From JANWYT01 sp034432435 (GTDB lineage Bacteria; Chloroflexota; Anaerolineae; Aggregatilineales; Phototrophicaceae): a stretch of DNA of 14,691 nt. Location of the stretch: assembly GCA_034432435.1 (NCBI GenBank), contig DAOUBS010000241.1:1-14691 (forward strand). Direction: 5' to 3'. The translations under genes and the position numbers were made by a program. Within the stretch, counting starts at the first letter, position 1. Each line of letters opens with the position of its first letter. The notes beneath the pieces were generated by a model. It ran no database searches. It was not told where the DNA came from and saw only the letters and a program-made list of their open reading frames with translations. Positions 1-7,449 of the stretch are shown here, piece by piece.

Positions 1-8
1 ATGTCACG

Positions 9-266
9 ATGGCGAAAACACTAGCCCCTGATCTATTGGACATTTTGCGATGCCCAGAAGCCGTGCACTTCAAAGACAAGGGTGACGACCCCGGGCGCTT
101 GGAATTAGTCAAAGATTATTGGCTGGTGTGCGCTGACAGCGGGAACAAGTATCCGATTGTGGATGGCATCCCGGTGATGGTGATCGAGGAAGGGCGCAAG
201 TGGCGCGACACGCCGATTGACCAACTGCCCATCCCGCCAACACGCGACAAGAGCAGCTCGGCATAA
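9..266 (+). CDS. Trm112 family small protein
   Basis: An 85-residue protein. It has the two landmarks of the bacterial Trm112/YcaR family: an N-terminal LLDILRCP at residues 9-16 and KYPIVDGIPVMVIEE at 47-61. Family members are small zinc-ribbon-like proteins; in eukaryotes and archaea Trm112 activates methyltransferases, while the bacterial role is poorly known. Seen here: only one cysteine remains at each expected pair (C15 in CPEA, C41 in CADS), so the usual four-cysteine zinc site is not present. The ATG at 9 is chosen by homology to the family N-terminus. Only 8 bases lie upstream, so no ribosome binding site can be judged and the frame is open to the window edge. It is probably the first visible gene of a plus-strand run with the next two genes. 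The family call is confident; the function is not known. Confidence 0.85.
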   Translation: MAKTLAPDLLDILRCPEAVHFKDKGDDPGRLELVKDYWLVCADSGNKYPIVDGIPVMVIEEGRKWRDTPIDQLPIPPTRDKSSSA

Positions 267-281
267 CAACCAATGGCCCGT

Positions 282-317
282 TTGTGGTGTTTTAGTTATC
301 AAGATGAAACATCACAA
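282..317 (+). promoter_or_regulatory. Imperfect stem-loop ahead of the GNAT-like gene
   Basis: TTGTGGTGTTT (282-292) pairs with AAACATCACAA (307-317) as an 11-bp stem with one G-U pair and a 14-base loop. It fills most of the 78-base gap after the Trm112-like gene and ends 13 bases before the AGGGAG ribosome binding site of the next gene. No T-run follows, so it is not a normal intrinsic terminator. It could be an RNA processing or stability element, or a protein-binding palindrome. The structure is seen; the role is inferred. Confidence 0.4.
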
Positions 318-344
318 CCAGACGCTGTGTAGGGAGAATTAGTG

Positions 345-1298
345 ATGAGGACAACAGAATCGCGCGCCATGACGCTCACTGATGTGCCGATGCTGCGGCG
401 CTATCAGGGGCGTGGCGTGATCTTGGACGCTGAGTTCCACATGACTCATGACCCAGCAGCCGGGCCAACGTCTTACCTGTCAAGCTTGCTGTTCAATCGC
501 GGCATCTACAGCTATCTAGCGCGCACCGACGGCGACGAGGTGATCGGCCAGTTCCGCTTCAAAGGGGACGATGTCAACGCGCACCTGCTGTACGCCGGGC
601 CAAACTACGAGGACGTGAACGAGGGCGCCTGGCTGGCGTTGATGGATGTGCTGGCGCGCGAGGCAGGCAAATTAGGGGCGCACGCCCTCACCGCGGCCAT
701 CGACGTAGACAGCCCGCTCTTTGAAGTCATGCGGCGCACACGCTTTGCGTGCTACATGCGCCAGCGCGTGTGGCAGCATGCGCCCATGCAGGCCCAACCT
801 ACCCTGCTGCTGACCGAAGAAACCAGCAGCGATCAGATCGGCATCATGGCACTGATGTGCCACACCATCCCCACTTTGCAGCAGTCCGTGGCCATCCCCA
901 CCAACGAAGGGCAGGGCTTGGTGTATCGCGTGCAGCAGCAGGTGGAAGCGTACATTGCCGTGACGGAGGGGCGGCACGGGGTGTATCTGCTGCCGTTCAT
1001 CCACCTTGACGCCGTGCCACAAGCGCGCGACATCCTGCAAAGCGCGCTGGCCATGATCCCGGCGGTGGCGCGCGTGCCCATTTACATCGGCGTGCGCAGC
1101 TATCAATCGTGGCTCGATCGCGTGTTAGAAGAGATGGGCTTTATACCCGTGGCGGAACAAGCTGTCATGGTGCGCCAGATTGCGGCGGGGGTGCGTCATG
1201 TCGCGTTCACACGGGGCAAACTCAACAGCAAACTGGAACCCGCCCACCGGGTCACGCCACCGTACTGGTCATCGGCGCGGCCCCATGACGAGGATTGA
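345..1298 (+). CDS. GNAT-like acetyltransferase-fold protein
   Basis: A 317-residue protein starting at ATG 345. The GTG at 342 gives one more residue, but AGGGAG at 331-336 sits 8 bases from the ATG, a better spacing. The first half (to about residue 145) has a GNAT-like order: a variable N-terminus, strands around EVIGQFRF, a helix in AWLALMDVLAREAGKLGA, and an 'LFEVMRRTRF' segment like the end of GNAT domains. The second half repeats this pattern, ending in SWLDRVLEEMGFIPVAEQAVM, so it may be two tandem GNAT-like domains. I do not see a clean Q/RxxGxG/A acetyl-CoA loop, so catalysis is uncertain. It lies between the Trm112-like gene and the R3H ATPase gene, 12 bases from the latter, suggesting one transcript. 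The substrate is unknown. Being a real gene is near certain; the GNAT label is tentative. Confidence 0.8.
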   Translation: MRTTESRAMTLTDVPMLRRYQGRGVILDAEFHMTHDPAAGPTSYLSSLLFNRGIYSYLARTDGDEVIGQFRFKGDDVNAHLLYAGPNYEDVNEGAWLALMDVLAREAGKLGAHALTAAIDVDSPLFEVMRRTRFACYMRQRVWQHAPMQAQPTLLLTEETSSDQIGIMALMCHTIPTLQQSVAIPTNEGQGLVYRVQQQVEAYIAVTEGRHGVYLLPFIHLDAVPQARDILQSALAMIPAVARVPIYIGVRSYQSWLDRVLEEMGFIPVAEQAVMVRQIAAGVRHVAFTRGKLNSKLEPAHRVTPPYWSSARPHDED

Positions 1299-1310
1299 CC
1301 TATAAACTCT

Positions 1311-3041
1311 ATGGAAAAACGCATAACGGATGATATCCATGTCCTCAAGCGTGTGCTGCCCATGCACATCACCTACGCCATTGAGGAGTTGGGCCATGAG
1401 AACGACCTGCTGGAAGTGGTCATGGATATGGGACGGCTGCCCACTGCGCGCTACGTGGACGGCGAGATTGAACTGTCGGATAAAGAGGTGACGCGCGAAG
1501 ACTTAGACGCAATGGTGGCGCGCATCGGGGCATTTGACGCCGACAACCGCGCCGGCATGGAACGCACGCTGCACCGCATCAGCGCCATCCGCAACCGCCG
1601 CGGCGAGGTCGTCGGCTTGACGGTACGCATCGGTCGCGCGGTCTACGGCACGATTGACATCATCGAGGAACTGATCAAGAGCGGCAAGAACATCCTGATG
1701 TTGGGCGCGCCCGGCGTCGGCAAGACGACGATGCTGCGCGAGGCCGCGCGCGTGCTGGCCGAGGAAAAGCGCGTCGTCATCGTCGACACGTCGAACGAGA
1801 TCGGCGGTGATGGGGACGTGCCGCATCCTGCCGTCGGCAAGGCGCGCCGCATGCAAGTCAGCCGACCCGACTTGCAGCACGAGGTGATGATCGAAGCGGT
1901 TGAGAACCACAACCCGCAGGTGATCGTGATCGACGAGATCGGGCGCGAGCTAGAGGCGCAGGCCGCCCGCACCATCGCCGAGCGCGGCGTGCAGCTCATC
2001 GGCACCGCGCACGGCAACACGCTGGAGAACCTCATGCTCAACCCAACGCTGAGCGACCTCGTGGGCGGCATCGAGAGCGTTACCCTCTCGGATGAAGAAG
2101 CGCGGCGGCGCGGCACCCAGAAGGTCGTCCTCGAGCGGCGCAGCCCGCCCACTTTCAACGTGCTGATCGAGCTGAAGAGCCGCGATGTGCTGGTGATTCA
2201 TGAAGATGTCTCGGTAGATGTTGACCTGCTGCTGCGCAACCGCAACGTGCCGGTCGAGATCCGCAGCCGCGACGCCGACGGGCGCATCCACCGCGAGCGC
2301 GGCCTGATGGAGGCCAGCGACAGCCGCCTGACGCGCGGCGAACACGGTGACCCCCGCGCCGCAGCCCGCAGTGACCGTTCCGAACGGTTGGAACGCCGTG
2401 AGCGCGCCGACCGCGACGAGCGCCGCGCCAACGGCCACGCGACTGCGCTCGAGGGAGTAGGTGTCCGCCCGCAGGCGCAGTTCGTCAAAGGTGACCCGAC
2501 GCTGCCCGAAGACAAGAGCGACATGGCCGCCAGCCCCCACATCCGCGAGCAGCTTCAGCCGCTGGTGGTGTACGCTTACGGCGTGGCCAAGAACCGCCTG
2601 CTGCAAGCGGCAAAGCGGCTCAACGTGCCGCTGGACGTGACCGAGGACTTCAGCCAAGCCAACGCGGTGGTGACGATCAAAGCGCACTATCGTAACCGCC
2701 CGAAACAAGTGGTGGACGCCGAGCGCTACGGTATGCCGATCTACGTGCTGCGCGCCAGCACCGTAAGCCAGATCGAGAACTTCCTGATCGACGTGTTCAA
2801 GCTTCAGGAGCAAGCACACGACCCTTTTGGGACAGCGGTACTTGAGGTGCGGGAGGCCATTGCTCGGCTGCATGCGGGCGAAGAGATGGTTGTCCTCAGC
2901 CCTCAAGTACCGCACATCCGCAAGCAGCAGCACCGGCTCGCGCGTGAAGCCGCCCTCATCAGCAAGAGCTACGGCCAAGAGCCGAACCGTCACGTTCGCC
3001 TCTACCGCAACGAAGAAGCCCCCAGCGATTGGGCGGTATAG
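1311..3041 (+). CDS. R3H-domain AAA ATPase (Ycf45/SpoIIIAA-like)
   Basis: A 576-residue predicted nucleic-acid-binding ATPase. Domains in order: an N-terminal region (1-110); an AAA-type ATPase with Walker A GAPGVGKT at 132-139, Walker B VIVIDE at 204-209 and a sensor-like GTAHGNT at 231-237; an Arg/Glu/Asp-rich, probably disordered linker at about 340-375; a second conserved region (415-495); and a C-terminal R3H domain with R537-x3-H541 and the flanking SKSYGQEPNRHVRLYR. R3H domains bind single-stranded nucleic acid. The ATPase part is of the type found in chloroplast/cyanobacterial Ycf45 and in Bacillus SpoIIIAA. Its cellular role in this lineage is not established. It follows the GNAT-like gene by 12 bases, with no strong Shine-Dalgarno visible, consistent with translation within an operon. 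A hairpin 29 bases after the stop probably ends the transcript. All key ATPase and R3H residues are intact. Confidence 0.93.
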   Translation: MEKRITDDIHVLKRVLPMHITYAIEELGHENDLLEVVMDMGRLPTARYVDGEIELSDKEVTREDLDAMVARIGAFDADNRAGMERTLHRISAIRNRRGEVVGLTVRIGRAVYGTIDIIEELIKSGKNILMLGAPGVGKTTMLREAARVLAEEKRVVIVDTSNEIGGDGDVPHPAVGKARRMQVSRPDLQHEVMIEAVENHNPQVIVIDEIGRELEAQAARTIAERGVQLIGTAHGNTLENLMLNPTLSDLVGGIESVTLSDEEARRRGTQKVVLERRSPPTFNVLIELKSRDVLVIHEDVSVDVDLLLRNRNVPVEIRSRDADGRIHRERGLMEASDSRLTRGEHGDPRAAARSDRSERLERRERADRDERRANGHATALEGVGVRPQAQFVKGDPTLPEDKSDMAASPHIREQLQPLVVYAYGVAKNRLLQAAKRLNVPLDVTEDFSQANAVVTIKAHYRNRPKQVVDAERYGMPIYVLRASTVSQIENFLIDVFKLQEQAHDPFGTAVLEVREAIARLHAGEEMVVLSPQVPHIRKQQHRLAREAALISKSYGQEPNRHVRLYRNEEAPSDWAV

Positions 3042-3069
3042 CAGCGGCCATTGGCGCGCGACGCCCGTA

Positions 3070-3098
3070 GGGACAGGGCCTGCCCTGCCCGTTTGTTT
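3070..3098 (+). terminator. Probable intrinsic terminator after the R3H ATPase gene
   Basis: CAGGG (3074-3078) and CCCTG (3083-3087) form a perfect stem with a 4-base loop, extended by GGG (3070-3072) with CCC (3088-3090) around one bulged A. GTTTGTTT follows at 3091-3098. The strong GC stem with a T-rich tail fits plus-strand termination. Its sequence also resembles the GC-rich palindromes at 3115-3151 and 12723-12740, so it may be a repeat element co-opted as a terminator. Confidence 0.6.
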
Positions 3099-3114
3099 CA
3101 CCTAATATAGGATT

Positions 3115-3151
3115 GGGGGGAGGCCCATCACAACGCGACAGGCCTGCCCCC
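3115..3151. repeat. GC-rich palindromic element between convergent genes
   Basis: GGGGGGAGGCC (3115-3125) faces GGCCTGCCCCC (3141-3151), an inverted repeat with one unpaired base and a loop of about 15 bases. The right arm touches the stop codon of the acetyl-CoA synthetase gene. It could act as a bidirectional terminator, but neither side has a good T-run. It shares an AGGGRCARGGCCTG-like core with the other two elements, suggesting a small dispersed repeat family. Confidence 0.5.
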
Positions 3152-5058
3152 TATTCCTCTAGCGTGCTGAGGTCACCCAGCGGCTGGCCGAGCGCCTGCG
3201 CGCGCAGCACCCGCCGCATGATCTTGCCGCTGCGCGTCTTAGGCAGCGTGGCCACAAACTCGATCTTCTCGGGCACGGCAATCGCGCCGACCTCATGGCG
3301 CACGTGGTTTTTGAGTTCCTGTATCAGCTCGGCGCTGCCGCTATAGCCGTTGCGCAGGATGCAATAGGCGTAGATCACGCTGCCTTTGACCTCATCCGGC
3401 ACGCCGATCACGGCAGCCTCAGCTACGGCCTTGTGGCTGACGAGGCCACTCTCCACTTCCGCCGTCCCTAAGCGGTAGCCGCTCACTTTGATCACGTCGT
3501 CGTTGCGCCCGATAATCCAGAAGTAACCGTCCTGATCCTTGCGGGCGGTGTCGCCGGTCAGATACCAGCCCTGTTCTTTGAACTTGGACCAATATTGCTC
3601 GACGTAGCGCTTGTCGTCGCCCCAGATGGTGCGCAGCATGCTCGGCCATGGCTTCTTGATGACCAACAGGCCGTCCTCGCCCGGCTCACAGCTCGTGCCG
3701 TCCTCACGGACGACGTCGGCCACGATCCCTGGGAAGGGGCGGGTCGCACTGCCGGGTTTGAGGCTGACACTCGGCAGCGGGCAGATCATGAAGCCGCCCG
3801 TTTCGGTCTGCCACCACGTGTCGATGATCGGGCACTGTTCATTGCCGATGTTGTTGTAGAACCAGCGCCATGCCTCGGGGTTAATCGGCTCACCGACGCT
3901 GCCCAGCAAGCGCAGGCTGCTCAGGTCGTGGCGCTGCGGCCACGCCTCGCCAAAGCGCATCAACCCGCGGATAGCGGTCGGCGCAGTGTAGAGGATCGTC
4001 ACGCCGTAGTTCTCGACGATGCGCCACCAACGGTCAGGGTAGGGGTAATTGGGCGCGCCCTCGTAGAGGATGCTCGTCGCACCTAAGATCAGCGGGCCGT
4101 AGACGATGTAGCTGTGGCCGGTGATCCAGCCCGGGTCGGCGGCGCACCAGTAGCGGTCGTCGTCTTTGAGGTCAAACGCCCATTCGAGCGTTGTGCTGAC
4201 GTAGACCTGATAGCCGCCGTGCGTGTGCAGGATGCCCTTGGGCTTGCCGGTGCTGCCGCTGGTGTAGAGCAAGAACAGCGGGTGCTCCGCGTCGACGACT
4301 TCCGTCTCGCAGCGCGTAGAGGCAATCGGCAGCGCGGCCAGCTCGTGATACCAGTAGTCGCGGCCTTCCTCCATGTTGATCGGCTGGCCGGTGCGCTTGA
4401 CGACGATGATGTGCTCCACCACCGGTGAGCGGCGCACGGCCTCGTCCACGACCTCCTTCAGCGGGACGATCTTGCCGCGCAGCCACGCGCCGTCACACGT
4501 CACCAGCACGCGGCTCTTGGCGTCCTCGATGCGGTCGGCCAGCGCCTGCTCGCTGAAGCCACCGTAGACCACATTGTGCGGCGCGCCCAGTTTGGCGCAG
4601 GCCAGCATCGCCACGACGATCTCCGGGATGCGCCCCATGTAGATCGTCACGCGGTCGCCCTTCTTGACGCCCATGCTGCGCAGGATGTTGGCAAACTTGT
4701 TGACTTCCTGCCACAAGCGCCAATAGCTCATCGTGACCTTGTCGCCGTTTTCGCCCTCCCAGATGATAGCTAGCTTGTTCTTGCGCCACGTCTTGATGTG
4801 GCGGTCAAGCGCGTTGTGGACGATGTTCGTCTGCGCGCCCACGAACCACTTGTAAAAGGGCGGGTTGCTGTCGTCGAGCACTTTGTCCCAGAGTTTGTGC
4901 CACTCTAACGTATCAGCGCGTTTGGCCCAAAAGCTGATCGGGTCCTCCATGGCCTCGCGGTAGACTTCCTCATAATCGGGGATATGGGCCTGTTCGATCA
5001 CGTCCTCAGTCGGGTGATACCACTCACCAGTTGGGGGGGTAAAAACATCCTCGGACAT
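3151..5058 (-). CDS. acs: Acetyl-CoA synthetase, AMP-forming
   Basis: A 635-residue enzyme that activates acetate to acetyl-CoA through acetyl-AMP in the cytoplasm. Adenylate-forming motifs are all present: YTSGSTGKPKG at 265-275; YTAPTAIR near 357; DTWWQTETGG at 413-422, with the Trp that narrows the pocket for acetate; GWYLTGD near 497; and the catalytic lysine in TRSGKIMRR at about residue 612, the residue that is reversibly acetylated in known Acs proteins. Length is close to the usual 640-655. The C-terminal hinge reads SGYRLGTAE where most Acs have SGHRLGTAE, a mild deviation. ATG 5058 is chosen over TTG 5073 because GGAGAG lies 5 bases before the ATG and would fall inside the longer form. 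It is a single-gene unit with its own promoter, facing the R3H ATPase gene. A close propionyl-CoA synthetase is the main alternative. Confidence 0.95.
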   Translation of the reverse strand: MSEDVFTPPTGEWYHPTEDVIEQAHIPDYEEVYREAMEDPISFWAKRADTLEWHKLWDKVLDDSNPPFYKWFVGAQTNIVHNALDRHIKTWRKNKLAIIWEGENGDKVTMSYWRLWQEVNKFANILRSMGVKKGDRVTIYMGRIPEIVVAMLACAKLGAPHNVVYGGFSEQALADRIEDAKSRVLVTCDGAWLRGKIVPLKEVVDEAVRRSPVVEHIIVVKRTGQPINMEEGRDYWYHELAALPIASTRCETEVVDAEHPLFLLYTSGSTGKPKGILHTHGGYQVYVSTTLEWAFDLKDDDRYWCAADPGWITGHSYIVYGPLILGATSILYEGAPNYPYPDRWWRIVENYGVTILYTAPTAIRGLMRFGEAWPQRHDLSSLRLLGSVGEPINPEAWRWFYNNIGNEQCPIIDTWWQTETGGFMICPLPSVSLKPGSATRPFPGIVADVVREDGTSCEPGEDGLLVIKKPWPSMLRTIWGDDKRYVEQYWSKFKEQGWYLTGDTARKDQDGYFWIIGRNDDVIKVSGYRLGTAEVESGLVSHKAVAEAAVIGVPDEVKGSVIYAYCILRNGYSGSAELIQELKNHVRHEVGAIAVPEKIEFVATLPKTRSGKIMRRVLRAQALGQPLGDLSTLEE

Positions 5059-5102
5059 AAAAACTCTCCACAAAACAATTGTATAGGGTTAAGAACAAGC
5101 AC

Positions 5103-5108
5103 ATTATA
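5103..5108 (-). promoter_or_regulatory. Probable -10 box for acs
   Basis: On the minus strand this reads TATAAT, 45 bases upstream of the acs ATG. The best -35 candidate is TTTCAA about 16 bases upstream, matching TTGACA at only three positions. The start site would give a leader of roughly 38 bases holding GGAGAG. The -10 is a perfect match; the -35 is weak, which would suit an activator-dependent promoter, as is common for acetate use. Confidence 0.5.
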
Positions 5109-5203
5109 CACCGTGATGCCGAGCTTGAAACGCGCCCTATCGATCCACTCTCAGCAGATCGGCGCTTAAAATAAGCCTAACAGTCAGGCCAGCCCGTCGT
5201 ACG

Positions 5204-5209
5204 TATAAT
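5204..5209 (+). promoter_or_regulatory. Probable -10 box for the DUF3592-like gene
   Basis: A perfect TATAAT lies 29 bases before the ATG at 5239, with a good ribosome binding site (GGGGA, 5229-5233) between them. No convincing -35 is visible at the normal distance (CAGTCA at 5181-5186). The region 5059-5238 therefore holds back-to-back promoters for acs and this gene. Confidence 0.45.
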
Positions 5210-5238
5210 GAAAAAAACAGTCAACTGCGGGGACTTTT

Positions 5239-5286
5239 ATGCCAAAGTGGGAAAAGACTATCGGTGAGATCACGCGCTCAGAATGA
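5239..5286 (+). pseudogene. Detached first 15 codons of the DUF3592-like gene
   Basis: ATG 5239 has the best start signals in the area: GGGGA five bases upstream and a TATAAT before that. It encodes MPKWEKTIGEITRSE and then meets TGA at 5284. The short peptide resembles the start of DUF3592 proteins (W...G.I..S), and the following codons of the same family continue in the next frame. This suggests one gene broken by a frameshift, with part of the middle missing. Confidence 0.4.
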
Positions 5287-5530
5287 GGGGCAGCTTGACG
5301 ACATAGGCTATTTCCGTGCCAAGCAGCTCGTCGCCAAATACCCCGTTGGCCAGCAAGTGGAGATGAGCTACAACCCCGAAAAGCCGCAAATGTCCACCGT
5401 AGCAGGGTTGGAATGGCTCACCAACGCCGGTCGGCGTAGGAGGGCGCTGACCTTCGCGCTGTTGATCCTCATCTTCGGGGTGCTGCTCATCCCAGTGTTC
5501 CTGTTCATCATCAGCACCGGCGGCGGATAG
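5264..5530 (+). CDS. Short DUF3592-like membrane protein, probably broken
   Basis: An open frame of 88 codons from GTG 5264. The segment from about residue 15 to 50, with KYPVGQQVEMSYNPEKPQ, matches the last strands of the DUF3592 domain (a YPVG..V..YYDP.NP pattern). It is followed by a basic cluster GRRRR and one strong membrane helix (ALTFALLILIFGVLLIPVFL). The usual first half of the domain, a YxYxVxGxxY pair of strands, is absent. The GTG has no good ribosome binding site, whereas the out-of-frame ATG 25 bases earlier does. I read this as the remains of a DUF3592 gene that lost its middle and shifted frame, although a short functional membrane protein or an assembly error is possible. Function of the family is unknown. 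It diverges from acs. Confidence 0.5.
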   Translation: MRSRAQNEGQLDDIGYFRAKQLVAKYPVGQQVEMSYNPEKPQMSTVAGLEWLTNAGRRRRALTFALLILIFGVLLIPVFLFIISTGGG

Positions 5531-5553
5531 AAACCGCACGCTGCCGCGCGCCA

Positions 5554-7257
5554 TCATCCCAGCATGATCCGCCCTAACCGCGGCAGGTAAGCCTCGTCGG
5601 TCAGCGGGTCGTAGTTTGGGTGCAGGTGGCGATGGATGAAGTAGGCCGTTAGGTCGATGTTCTGATGAGTGGGCGCGTCTTGCGTGTGGCGCAGCAGCAG
5701 ACCAGCCTGCGCAATTAAGCCGATGCGGTCGATCAGGCGGCGGGCGTGCGCCTGCTGGTAGGCTTCTGACCCCTGCGCCAGCCGCGCCAGCAGCAAGCCC
5801 AGATCGCCCACTGCCTGCCCCACAAGAGCACGCTCGTCAGCCAGCTCGGGCAGGCTGCCGTCCGCCAGCCAGCGGCGCACCTCGGCCATGAACGGCTCGT
5901 GCAGCTTGTAACGGGCGATGTCGCGCAGCACTTGCAGCGCTAGCACGTTGTGTGTGCCCTCCCAGCTTTCGAGCACAACCATGTCGCGGTAGAGGCGCGG
6001 CAAGACGCTGAAGCTCTCAATAGCGCCGTTGCCGCCCAGCACCTCAATCGCGCGGTGCACCATCTCGCTGCCGCGGACGCTCGTCAGATACTTGTTGACG
6101 TTCACCAGCAGGCGGTAGATCGCCTTTTCATCGTCGCTGGCTTGGCCGGTGTCGATGCGATCGACCAGGTGGGCGATGTAGAAGCTGCTGGCAGTGGCGG
6201 CGTTGGCCTCGCTGTGCAGGTCGGCGATGGCTTCTTGCACGAGGGGGTAAGACGCGATGACGCTGCCGAAGGCGCTGCGATGGCAGGCGTAGGCGCTGGC
6301 CTCGTAAAACGCGCGGCGGATGACCCCAGCGCAGGCCACAGCGTTCATCAGGCGCGAGGTATTCAGCACCAGCTCAACGGCAGTCTTGAAGCCCTGCTCG
6401 ATCGGCCCAACGGCGTAAGCCACCGCTTCATCGAAGTCAAGTTCAGCGCTGGCCAGCGTGCGCGTGCCCAGCTTGTCCTTCAGCCGCCGAATGAAAAAGC
6501 GGTTGGTGCTGCCGTCATCTAGCTTGCGCGGGACGAGGAACAGCCCCAAGCCCTTTGTGCCGCTGGCGTCGCTGGCGCGCGCGGTCATCAGGAACTGATC
6601 AGCGTTGACGTTGCTGCAAAACCACTTCTCGCCGCTGATGCGCCATGTGCCGTCAGCGGCTGGCACCGCACGGACGCTGTTCGCGCCGACGTCGCTGCCG
6701 CCCTGCACCTCCGTCAGGAACTGCGCCCCGTGCTGCATGCGGTCGTAGTCGCGCGTCAGCAGCGGCGGCAGATACTTGGCCTTAAGCGCCTCATCGCCGA
6801 CCATCTGCAAGGCCCGAATCAACCCGCTGGTGCAGGCAAGGCTGCACATGTGCCCCGCCTCCCCGTGCAGCGTAAGCAGGTAATACAAGCCCATTTGCAA
6901 GACGGTGTGGCCGGGTTCGGCCTGCTGCGCCATGATCCCCGCCTCCCAGATGATGCGGCCTACCGCGTCGTGGTTGGGGTGGAACTCGACCTGCTCGACG
7001 CGCTCGCCGACGCCGGTGAAGCGCTCTAGCTTGGGGTGGTTGCCGATGCGATCCTCTTGACGCACCAGTCCGTCGATCACCTGCGCGGACTGCGCGCCCA
7101 GCGTCCGCAGCGCATCCAGCGCGCGCTCGTAGGCGTCGCCCATGTAAAACGCAAGGGTCTGCTGCAAAAACGGATCGGTCAAATAGTAGTTGGTGGGTTT
7201 GCTGGCCTCCCATGCCTGGAGCGCCGCGCGGCCTTCAAGGTGGTCCATCTTGTCCAT
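5554..7257 (-). CDS. AidB-like acyl-CoA dehydrogenase
   Basis: A 567-residue flavoprotein of the acyl-CoA dehydrogenase superfamily, longer than the usual 380-400 and matching the AidB branch (about 540). AidB-type marks: an N-terminal extension of about 170 residues before the core; FLTEVQGGSDVGANS at 180-194; SGEKWFCSNVNAD near 208-220; RRLKDKLGTRTLASAELDFDEA near 257-278; and HRSAFG at 326-331. WEGTHNV at 432-438 carries the glutamate (E433) aligned with the catalytic base of medium-chain dehydrogenases. E. coli AidB is linked to the alkylation response and binds DNA weakly; here the physiological substrate is unknown. The start could be ATG 7257 or ATG 7248. AGGA overlaps the first ATG and sits 8 bases before the second, so 7248 is quite possible. 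It stands alone on its strand; no ada, alkA or electron-transfer flavoprotein gene is adjacent. Confidence 0.92.
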   Translation of the reverse strand: MDKMDHLEGRAALQAWEASKPTNYYLTDPFLQQTLAFYMGDAYERALDALRTLGAQSAQVIDGLVRQEDRIGNHPKLERFTGVGERVEQVEFHPNHDAVGRIIWEAGIMAQQAEPGHTVLQMGLYYLLTLHGEAGHMCSLACTSGLIRALQMVGDEALKAKYLPPLLTRDYDRMQHGAQFLTEVQGGSDVGANSVRAVPAADGTWRISGEKWFCSNVNADQFLMTARASDASGTKGLGLFLVPRKLDDGSTNRFFIRRLKDKLGTRTLASAELDFDEAVAYAVGPIEQGFKTAVELVLNTSRLMNAVACAGVIRRAFYEASAYACHRSAFGSVIASYPLVQEAIADLHSEANAATASSFYIAHLVDRIDTGQASDDEKAIYRLLVNVNKYLTSVRGSEMVHRAIEVLGGNGAIESFSVLPRLYRDMVVLESWEGTHNVLALQVLRDIARYKLHEPFMAEVRRWLADGSLPELADERALVGQAVGDLGLLLARLAQGSEAYQQAHARRLIDRIGLIAQAGLLLRHTQDAPTHQNIDLTAYFIHRHLHPNYDPLTDEAYLPRLGRIMLG

Positions 7258-7436
7258 CCTGTAATATTTTTACTGATATGATACCGCAGATTAGGGCACG
7301 GCGCGTCACAGCGTGATAACGAAAAAACGGACAACGCAGGCGCTGTTCTCGCTGCCGTGGGGCGCGCCAAACCCGATGATCAGCGCAGCGCGATCGTGGG
7401 GCGATCTCTACCCTTCTCGGCGGGCGTTGTTGAAAT

Positions 7437-7442
7437 TATAGT
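7437..7442 (+). promoter_or_regulatory. Possible -10 box close to the CAP gene start
   Basis: TATAGT ends 7 bases before ATG 7450, so transcription would begin at or next to the start codon and the mRNA would be leaderless. No ribosome binding site is visible before this ATG, which agrees. The -35 region (TTCTCG at 7414-7419) is poor. The gap 7258-7449 holds no other recognisable element apart from the presumed upstream region of the acyl-CoA dehydrogenase gene. Confidence 0.3.
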
Positions 7443-7449
7443 AACGCGC

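Noticed and set aside
1950..3101. Long open frame on the minus strand opposite the R3H ATPase gene
   Set aside because: Lacks recognisable domains, and the plus-strand frame has intact Walker and R3H motifs; GC-rich genes commonly leave the antisense frame open.
5239..5290. Programmed +1 frameshift joining the two halves of the DUF3592-like gene
   Set aside because: No slippery run or stimulatory structure is evident, and the centre of the domain is missing, so decay is more likely.
5950..6522. 190-codon plus-strand frame over the acyl-CoA dehydrogenase gene
   Set aside because: Ala/Val/Asp/His-rich shadow without domain features.
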